Of a DNA stretch of 10,997 nt, positions 6,890 to 10,997 are shown piece after piece; position 1 is the stretch's first letter; the number at the start of each line of letters is the position of its first letter. Position numbers and translations under genes: made by a program. Under the pieces are notes generated by a model. The model had not been told where the DNA came from, did not search any database, and worked only from the letters and a program-made list of their open reading frames with translations. The DNA is from an uncultured Rhodospirillales bacterium (GTDB lineage Bacteria > Pseudomonadota > Alphaproteobacteria > Rhodospirillales > Casp-alpha2): positions 1 to 10,997 of the forward strand of contig CALJEW010000278.1 of assembly GCA_938074585.1 (NCBI GenBank), in the 5' to 3' direction.

Positions 6890-7597
6890 TTAGAACATCG
6901 GCTCGTAACGACTATTAAGAAGTATCTCGGCAACAACAGCACTATTGGGTAGCGCAAGAGCGTAAGAAATCGTCTCGGCAATCGTCTCCGGCTCAAGTTT
7001 GAACTGATCTGATGGTGTAGCCGTATTCTCAGTCATTCGCGTCTCAACCAAACCCGGACAGATAGAGGTTGCGCGGATACCGTCATCCCAGCCCAATTGG
7101 CGTATGGCATGCGTTAAGGCCATCGCCGCATGTTTAGACGCAGAATACCCAAGAATTTCATGTTTCCGCATTCGCTTACCCGCAAGCGATGTCACATTAA
7201 TGACCCGCCCTTTGCCCGAAGACCGCAAATACGGAAGTGCTGCTCGGACCAACCAAAGGGGCCCCTTAAAATTAATAGCAAACATGCGATCAATTTCTTC
7301 TTCGGTCCCACTTTCAAGTGACCCACCCAGTTCGACACCCGCATTCAAAACGACCCCATCAATCCGACCAAACCGCTCTATTGTCGCTTCAACCCAAGCA
7401 GCAGAAGTTCCATGAATTTCAGCGTCCCAATGATGGGTCATATGATTTTTTCTATTTTCCATTTGAGGAATGTTACCCGGTTGGCGCGCACCAAGACTTA
7501 ACTCATAGCCCAATGAACCTAAATGTTTGGCCGTAGCAAGACCGATCCCCCGATTAGCCCCTGATACTAAAATGACGCGTCCTTCTGGTGACAACAT
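6890..7597 (-). CDS. Short-chain dehydrogenase/reductase (classical SDR)
   Basis: A 235-residue classical SDR, slightly shorter than the usual 250. Seen: the cofactor motif GANRGIG (13-19), Arg38 after the second strand (GAR, suggesting NADP(H) preference), NAG (85-87), the catalytic set Asn109, Ser137, Tyr151 and Lys155 (YSASK), and PG at 181-182. All catalytic residues are present. Role: NAD(P)-dependent oxidation or reduction of an alcohol or carbonyl; the substrate cannot be assigned. Start: ATG at 7597 has AAAGGAAG 6 nt upstream. It is transcribed divergently from the SMP-30-like lactonase gene with a 161-nt gap, so both may answer to the same regulator. Sugar-dehydrogenase plus lactonase pairs are common, but that pairing is inferred here. 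It is separated by 134 nt from the next minus-strand gene, so cotranscription with it is uncertain. Confidence 0.93.
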   Translation of the reverse strand: MLSPEGRVILVSGANRGIGLATAKHLGSLGYELSLGARQPGNIPQMENRKNHMTHHWDAEIHGTSAAWVEATIERFGRIDGVVLNAGVELGGSLESGTEEEIDRMFAINFKGPLWLVRAALPYLRSSGKGRVINVTSLAGKRMRKHEILGYSASKHAAMALTHAIRQLGWDDGIRATSICPGLVETRMTENTATPSDQFKLEPETIAETISYALALPNSAVVAEILLNSRYEPMF

Positions 7598-7647
7598 TCC
7601 GGCTTCCTTTGATAGTTAATTAATGGGCTTACAGACACTTCAATTAG

Positions 7648-7676
7648 TTATCATCTCATTTGTTTATATACATAAA
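7648..7676 (+). promoter_or_regulatory. Candidate sigma70-type promoter for the SMP-30-like gene
   Basis: TTATCA (7648-7653) and CATAAA (7671-7676) each match the consensus at 4 of 6 positions, with an exact 17-nt spacer. Predicted transcription would begin around 7683, just upstream of a palindrome and a GGAG ribosome-binding site. The element sits in the divergent gap with the SDR gene. It is a weak match in AT-rich sequence. Confidence 0.3.
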
Positions 7677-7687
7677 GACAGTCAGTG

Positions 7688-7717
7688 TCATAAGCTTTAC
7701 ATTATGAGGGCTCATAA
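7688..7717. promoter_or_regulatory. Candidate operator: palindrome plus third half-site
   Basis: Seen: a perfect palindrome TTATGAGGGCTCATAA (7702-7717; 7-bp arms, GG centre), preceded by another TCATAA at 7688-7693. This gives three alternating copies of the hexamer TCATAA/TTATGA. It lies downstream of the candidate promoter and 3 nt before the GGAG at 7721, where a bound repressor would block transcription of the lactonase gene. The regulator is not in the window. Confidence 0.4.
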
Positions 7718-7730
7718 AATGGAGATTAAC

Positions 7731-7766
7731 ATGACGGCAACTGTATCAAGTAAAAGAAATGATTGA
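7731..7766 (+). CDS. 11-residue mini-ORF overlapping the lactonase start
   Basis: Seen: ATG at 7731, preceded by GGAG (7721-7724) with 6-nt spacing, is the best ribosome-binding site in this gap. It encodes MTATVSSKRND and stops with TGA at 7764-7766, 8 nt inside the lactonase frame that starts at 7759. The lactonase ATG itself has only a weak AAGTAAAAGAA upstream. The mini-ORF could be a leader peptide giving translational coupling, or the original N-terminus of a gene changed by a frameshift. Because residues 1-18 of the lactonase align well with family expectations, I favour coupling. Confidence 0.35.
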   Translation: MTATVSSKRND

Positions 7767-8661
7767 GATAACGGTTGATTGTGTTTTAGATTTTGCTGCA
7801 AAAACCGGCGAAGGCGCTATATGGTCAGCAGCCGATCAAATGCTCTACTGGGTCGATATTCCAGCCGGACTGTTTTGCAGGTTTGATCCTGAAACAGGGG
7901 CGAATACAGTTTGGGATATGCAGCGCCCCATTGGATGCTTTGCACTTAAACAAAACGGCGGGGCTGTTGTTGCCCTAACAGATGGTTTTTTTGATTTCGA
8001 TTTTGCAAGTGAAGATCTATCATTAATCATCAACACAGAAGCCGACATAACAACCAACCGCTTTAACGATGGCACCGTTGACATGCGCGGCAGATTACTT
8101 GCTGGCACCATGTCGATAGCCGGGCCAGATCAATCAGCCCCACCGCAAGGCACGCTGTACTGCCTAGAGGCGGACCGAACGGTCAAAACCATTATGGATG
8201 GATTTCAGGTGGTTAATGGATTGGCGTTCTCTCCGGACGGGAAAACCGTGTATGTATCTGATAGTGCGCCCTGGATTCAAACGATCTGGGCTTATGATTA
8301 TGATTTGGATGATGGCGCTTGGTCCAACAAACGGCTGTTTTTTGATTGTGCTTCCATACCGGGCCGCCCCGATGGCGGGTCCATGGATTCTGGAGGGTGC
8401 TATTGGATGGCGGGTGTATCCGGTTGGGAACTGGTTCGTATCACGCCTGAGGGGAAAGTCGATATGGAAATTGAAATGCCGATCGAAAAGCCCACTCGCA
8501 TTGCCTTTGGTGGCACAAATTTCGATACCCTATACGTCACATCCATTGGTCCCCACGGCATTACGCCGGGAACCGAAAATCAACAACCGCAAGCAGGAGG
8601 CTTGTTCGCCCTAAAAATCCCCGGAATACAAGGTTTCGAGTTCCCTTGCTATCAAGGCTAG
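7759..8661 (+). CDS. SMP-30/gluconolactonase/LRE family lactonase
   Basis: A 300-residue six-bladed beta-propeller protein of the regucalcin family, of normal length (human regucalcin is 299). Seen: metal ligands fall at family positions: Glu18 (GEGAIW), Asn153 (VNGLAFSPDG) and Asp205 (RPDGG). Substrate-contact residues Arg101 and Asn103 lie in NRFNDG. Propeller strands such as LYWVDIP and VYVSDSA are recognisable. No signal peptide is visible, so it is probably cytoplasmic. Role (family knowledge): divalent-metal-dependent hydrolysis of sugar-acid lactones (gluconolactone type) or related esters. Start: ATG at 7759 gives the correct spacing to Glu18; its own ribosome-binding site is weak and it overlaps an 11-codon mini-ORF. 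It is divergent from an SDR gene, which could supply the lactone by oxidising an aldose (inference). Confidence 0.92.
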   Translation: MIEITVDCVLDFAAKTGEGAIWSAADQMLYWVDIPAGLFCRFDPETGANTVWDMQRPIGCFALKQNGGAVVALTDGFFDFDFASEDLSLIINTEADITTNRFNDGTVDMRGRLLAGTMSIAGPDQSAPPQGTLYCLEADRTVKTIMDGFQVVNGLAFSPDGKTVYVSDSAPWIQTIWAYDYDLDDGAWSNKRLFFDCASIPGRPDGGSMDSGGCYWMAGVSGWELVRITPEGKVDMEIEMPIEKPTRIAFGGTNFDTLYVTSIGPHGITPGTENQQPQAGGLFALKIPGIQGFEFPCYQG

Positions 8662-8691
8662 AACTATAAATTTGAAAGAACGCCATAGACG

Positions 8692-8713
8692 ACGAAATGG
8701 AATAATCCATCGT
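8692..8713. repeat. Small hairpin between lactonase and hydratase genes
   Basis: ATGGA (8697-8701) and TCCAT (8706-8710) pair around ATAA. The stem extends through ACG (8692-8694) and CGT (8711-8713) past a two-A bulge. It starts 31 nt after the lactonase stop and is followed by GAAAAAT rather than a T-run, so it is not a clear terminator. It could be a processing or regulatory structure in a shared transcript. Confidence 0.3.
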
Positions 8714-8760
8714 GAAAAATAGGTGAAAAATTTGAGCGAATTAAAAGGAACTAAAAGCTA

Positions 8761-9555
8761 ATGCGTATAGATTTTGAGACTTACAATTTGGAACGTACCG
8801 ATGATCATATTTTGATAGTCACAATGAACCGTGCCAACGCTGCAAATGCCATGAACACCCAAATGGGGCTAGATGGAAAAGCAATTTTCGAGGGCCTGTA
8901 TACCGAGACAGAAGGCGTACGGTGTGTTGTTTTAACCGGGGCCGGTAGCAAAGCGTTTTGCGCAGGCGGTGACTTAAAAGAACGCAAAGGCATGACCGAT
9001 GCGCAATGGCGCTATCAGCATGCGGTGTTTGAACAAGGCGTCATGGCCATGCGTAATTGCCCGGTACCAATTATTGCCGCCGTCAATGGGGCGGCTTTTG
9101 GGGGTGGCTGTGAAACCGCGATGAACGCCGATTTCACCTACGCCTCAAAAACTGCCCGCTTTGCCCTACCAGAAGTCTCCCTTGGTATTATGCCAGGTGC
9201 TATGGGAACGCAAAATATGCCCCAAGCCGTTGGCGAACGCCGGGCTAAAGAAATTATCCTAACCGGCAGACCGTTTTCAGCCGAAGAAGCTTACCAATGG
9301 GGTTTGGTCAACAAAGTTTGTGAGCCTGAAAACTTAATGGATGACACCATTGAGACAGCGCGCTTGATTGCCCAAAACGCGCCTCAATCAATCATGCGGG
9401 CCAAACGCTCTATATCGGTATCAACCCAAGTCGACCGTGCGACAGGATATCAGTTTGAGCTTGAAGCCTATAACCGCTTAGTTGGAACGGAAGATCGGCA
9501 TGAAGGCGTTTTGGCCTTTAACGAAAAACGCAAACCCAACTTTACCGGCACGTGA
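8761..9555 (+). CDS. Enoyl-CoA hydratase, AUH/LiuC (methylglutaconyl-CoA hydratase)-like
   Basis: A 264-residue crotonase-fold protein of usual length. Seen: the oxyanion-hole region AFCAGGDLKERKGM (from Ala65) and AAFGGGCE (111-118). The two catalytic glutamates of hydratases are present, Glu118 (GGGCE) and Glu138 (LPEVSLG). The DLKERKGM motif and the C-terminal TEDRHEGVLAFNEKRKP closely resemble, from memory, human AUH and bacterial LiuC, which hydrate 3-methylglutaconyl-CoA to HMG-CoA in leucine breakdown. One oddity: the usual PGxGGTQ loop reads PGAMGTQ (145-151). Start: ATG at 8761 has AAGGA (8745-8749), 11 nt away, a little long. Context: 13 nt downstream begins an HMG-CoA lyase-family gene, which would use the hydratase product. 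Alternative: a general short-chain enoyl-CoA hydratase for another branched acid. Confidence 0.9.
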   Translation: MRIDFETYNLERTDDHILIVTMNRANAANAMNTQMGLDGKAIFEGLYTETEGVRCVVLTGAGSKAFCAGGDLKERKGMTDAQWRYQHAVFEQGVMAMRNCPVPIIAAVNGAAFGGGCETAMNADFTYASKTARFALPEVSLGIMPGAMGTQNMPQAVGERRAKEIILTGRPFSAEEAYQWGLVNKVCEPENLMDDTIETARLIAQNAPQSIMRAKRSISVSTQVDRATGYQFELEAYNRLVGTEDRHEGVLAFNEKRKPNFTGT

Positions 9556-9568
9556 CGGAGCCCCGTAC

Positions 9569-10513
9569 ATGACAAATAAATATGACGTGCTGGTGAGCGA
9601 AGTCGGCCCGCGCGATGGTTTACAAAGTATCAACACCGTATTTTCAACAAAGGGAAAAATGCAATGGATCAAGCGTGAAGCTGAAGCGGGCGTCGCTAAA
9701 ATTCAAGTCGGCTCGTTCGTGCCCCCAAAGCTGCTACCACAATTAGCTGACACGGCTGACGTTGTTAATCAATCAATTCAAATACACGGATTAAACGTTG
9801 CCGCATTGGTGCCAAATTTGAAAGGCGCGGAAAATGGAATGGCGGCAGGTACTCATCAAATTGGCGTCGTTATGTCCGTATCGGAAGCCCATAACCAAGC
9901 CAATGTCAGGTGTAGCACTCAGCAATCAATTGACCAGTTTGCCAAAATTATTGCTTTCCGAAATGCCCACCTTGAATACAAAGACATTGTTATATCAGGC
10001 GGCATGGCAACGGCGTTTGGCTGTACCATTTCTGGCAAAGTCCCCATATGTGATGTTTTGCGCGTTGCCGAAGGATTATTAAAACGTGGTGCCCAGCGCC
10101 TAAATGTTGCGGATACCGTTGGTTATGCAGACCCCAAACAGGTTCGCAATTTATTTACCGAATTGTATCGTGCCATTGGGGACGATATTCCAGTCAGCGC
10201 TCATTTTCATGATACCCGCGGCCTTGGGTTGGCAAATGTGTTTGCGGCCTTAGATGCAGGGGTTCGTGAATTTGAAGCCTGCTTAGGCGGGCTTGGCGGC
10301 TGTCCGTATGCGCCCGGTGCCAGCGGGAATATAGTCACTGAAGATTTAGTTTTTATGTTGGAAGCCATGGGACTTTCGACTGGGGTAAATTTGGACGGAT
10401 TGCTAGAAACCCGTGAAATCATGGAACGTCACTTAAACGGCGAGCCCACCCACGGCACCTTTGCCAAAGCCGGAAGGCCAAAAGGCTTTGTTATTAAGCC
10501 TGCCATTTTTTAG
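9569..10513 (+). CDS. Hydroxymethylglutaryl-CoA lyase family protein
   Basis: A 314-residue DRE-TIM metallolyase. Seen: EVGPRDGLQ (11-19) with Arg15 and the metal ligand Asp16; HFHDTRGLGLANV with metal ligands His212 and His214; GGCPYAPGASGN with the loop cysteine Cys245 and ligand Asn254. Role (family knowledge): cleavage of HMG-CoA to acetoacetate and acetyl-CoA. Oddity: the conserved block normally read as E-x-x-S-F is QVGSF here (Gln46). By my recollection of human HMG-CoA lyase this Glu is Glu72 and matters for activity, so a different acyl-CoA substrate is possible. Start: ATG at 9569, with GGAG 8 nt upstream, is chosen. An in-frame ATG at 9482 lies inside the hydratase gene and would add 29 residues that fit no family member. 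Spacing to the hydratase stop is 13 nt, so they form one operon. Confidence 0.9.
   Translation: MTNKYDVLVSEVGPRDGLQSINTVFSTKGKMQWIKREAEAGVAKIQVGSFVPPKLLPQLADTADVVNQSIQIHGLNVAALVPNLKGAENGMAAGTHQIGVVMSVSEAHNQANVRCSTQQSIDQFAKIIAFRNAHLEYKDIVISGGMATAFGCTISGKVPICDVLRVAEGLLKRGAQRLNVADTVGYADPKQVRNLFTELYRAIGDDIPVSAHFHDTRGLGLANVFAALDAGVREFEACLGGLGGCPYAPGASGNIVTEDLVFMLEAMGLSTGVNLDGLLETREIMERHLNGEPTHGTFAKAGRPKGFVIKPAIF
10483..10511 (+). terminator. Candidate intrinsic terminator inside the lyase 3' end
   Basis: AGGCTT (10483-10488) pairs with AAGCCT (10496-10501) around a 7-nt loop. A run of six T (10506-10511) follows after 4 nt and reaches the TAG stop. The stem is short, so termination would be modest. 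A competing pairing exists: AAAGCC (10466-10471) with GGCTTT (10484-10489). Confidence 0.35.
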
Positions 10514-10655
10514 ATAGGATCGACCGAAGCGCCAACACAAACGGGCTGAGATACAAAGCGCTAAGCGTATGCCAGAAGCCGTTCGTTCCATAGCCCAAAC
10601 CCATAGCGAAGTCTTCTTTTTGTTTTGGTACATATAAAGTCCCGATCAGAACATA
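10494..10655 (-). pseudogene. Probable remnant or short gene for a small membrane protein
   Basis: Seen: the minus-strand frame is open from just after an in-frame TGA (complement of 10656-10658) to TAA at 10496-10494, 53 codons. It reads YVLIGTLYVPKQKEDFAMG, then a Gly/Tyr/Trp-rich stretch and a hydrophobic helix (LSALYLSPFVLALRSIL), then a basic end (SKKWQA). This resembles two membrane helices joined by a polar loop. Beyond the TGA the same frame continues as NFGFALAV before more stops, as if the first helix is interrupted. The only ATG (10604) would give 36 residues with a poor ribosome-binding site. It overlaps the lyase 3' end by 20 nt, convergently. I do not recognise the family. It may be a decayed gene or chance. 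Confidence 0.35.
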
Positions 10656-10937
10656 TCAAACGGCCAATGCAAAACCAAAGTTTTATCAAGGTGATGGGCT
10701 GATAAGCTGAGGCGAATCTGGTGCTAGGCCGAGCTTATGAACAGACACCCCCAACACTCTATAGTCCAACCAAACATGGCTATTGCGCAAATTTCTGAAA
10801 ATGCTTCTGGTTTCTACGCTTTCAATTGATCATTGAACTAAATGTTTGACAATGCGACCATTGGCATTGTTTTAGAGATATATTTAAGGAAATTCCTCTG
10901 TTTTGTAGTCATTCCACCCCAAATAATGGAGCCTTTC
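10514..10937. other. 424-base intergenic region
   Basis: Apart from the possible minus-strand membrane-protein remnant (to about 10680) and the dyad/promoter region before the last gene, I see nothing here. The stretch 10690-10820 has no coherent frame, repeat or RNA gene that I can support. Confidence 0.55.
10846..10876 (+). promoter_or_regulatory. TTGACA box overlapped by a 22-bp dyad (candidate promoter-operator)
   Basis: Seen: ACAATGC (10849-10855) and GCATTGT (10864-10870) are perfect 7-bp arms around 8 nt. The left arm overlaps a consensus -35 TTGACA (10846-10851). The half-site core CATTG/CAATG also occurs at 10831-10835 and 10859-10863, giving four copies in about 40 bp. The -10 is poor: TTTTAG or TTTAGA at 18-19-nt spacing. 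A gene with a good ribosome-binding site starts about 65 nt downstream. A regulator binding here would cover the -35 region. Confidence 0.45.
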
Positions 10938-10997
10938 ATGGCATTACCAAATCTTAAGCGTCTATTTGCATCCAACAATTTAAAAGTTGGCCATTCG
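10938..10997 (+). CDS. Start of an unidentified gene, 3'-partial
   Basis: ATG at 10938 with GGAG (10928-10931) 6 nt upstream opens a frame that stays open to the window edge: 20 codons beginning MALPNLKRLFASNNLK. An in-frame ATG at 10926 would add four residues but overlaps that ribosome-binding site, so 10938 is preferred. Too little is visible to name a family. The dyad-plus-TTGACA region upstream suggests it is a regulated first gene of its own unit rather than part of the lyase operon. Confidence 0.55.
   Translation, partial: MALPNLKRLFASNNLKVGHS

Noticed and set aside
9482..9568. Upstream ATG extending the lyase by 29 residues into the hydratase gene
   Set aside because: The extension is a different-frame reading of the hydratase 3' end with no family similarity, while ATG 9569 has a good ribosome-binding site.
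10433..10633. 66-codon minus-strand frame over the lyase 3' end
   Set aside because: Much of it is antisense to the lyase C-terminus; a different minus frame in the same stretch has the more protein-like composition.

Overview
The window looks like an accessory catabolic region of a Gram-negative proteobacterium, most likely an alphaproteobacterium and possibly marine. This rests on gene content (opine/HcnBC-type flavoenzyme subunits, a DadA-like dehydrogenase, an SMP-30 lactonase, a glutathione transferase, an enoyl-CoA hydratase and an HMG-CoA lyase-family enzyme) and on tightly overlapping operon structure. It was not tested against a database. I saw no rRNA, tRNA, CRISPR array, transposase or phage gene.

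Bases 1-5093 (+) hold five tightly packed genes: a DadA-like FAD amino-acid dehydrogenase (5' end outside the window), an HcnC/OoxB-type FAD subunit, a small HcnA-like [2Fe-2S] protein, an HcnB/OoxA-type FAD protein with a C-terminal BFD-like [2Fe-2S] domain, and a second HcnC/OoxB-type FAD subunit. Most junctions overlap by 4-8 nt. This is the parts list of a dye-linked dehydrogenase for an amino acid, imino acid or opine, in the style of opine oxidase, D-hydroxyproline dehydrogenase or hydrogen cyanide synthase. Unusually, there are two catalytic-type beta subunits, one on each side of the electron-transfer subunits, plus a DadA-like enzyme. The substrate cannot be read from sequence.

Bases 5094-5724 form a gene-poor gap with inverted repeats and possible small or decayed reading frames. 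Bases 5725-7597 are on the minus strand: an SDR oxidoreductase, then an unrecognised 112-residue protein overlapping a glutathione S-transferase by 4 nt. A divergent region (7598-7758) with a candidate promoter, a palindromic operator and an 11-codon mini-ORF leads into an SMP-30/gluconolactonase-like gene (7759-8661).

Bases 8761-10513 carry an AUH/LiuC-like enoyl-CoA hydratase and an HMG-CoA lyase-family protein. Together they would suit the last two steps of leucine breakdown (3-methylglutaconyl-CoA to HMG-CoA to acetoacetate plus acetyl-CoA). The lyase, however, appears to carry Gln where characterised enzymes have an active-site Glu, and no upstream leucine genes are present here. Bases 10514-10937 contain a probable decayed small membrane-protein gene on the minus strand and a 22-bp dyad overlapping a TTGACA box. 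The dyad precedes a gene that starts at 10938 and runs off the window.
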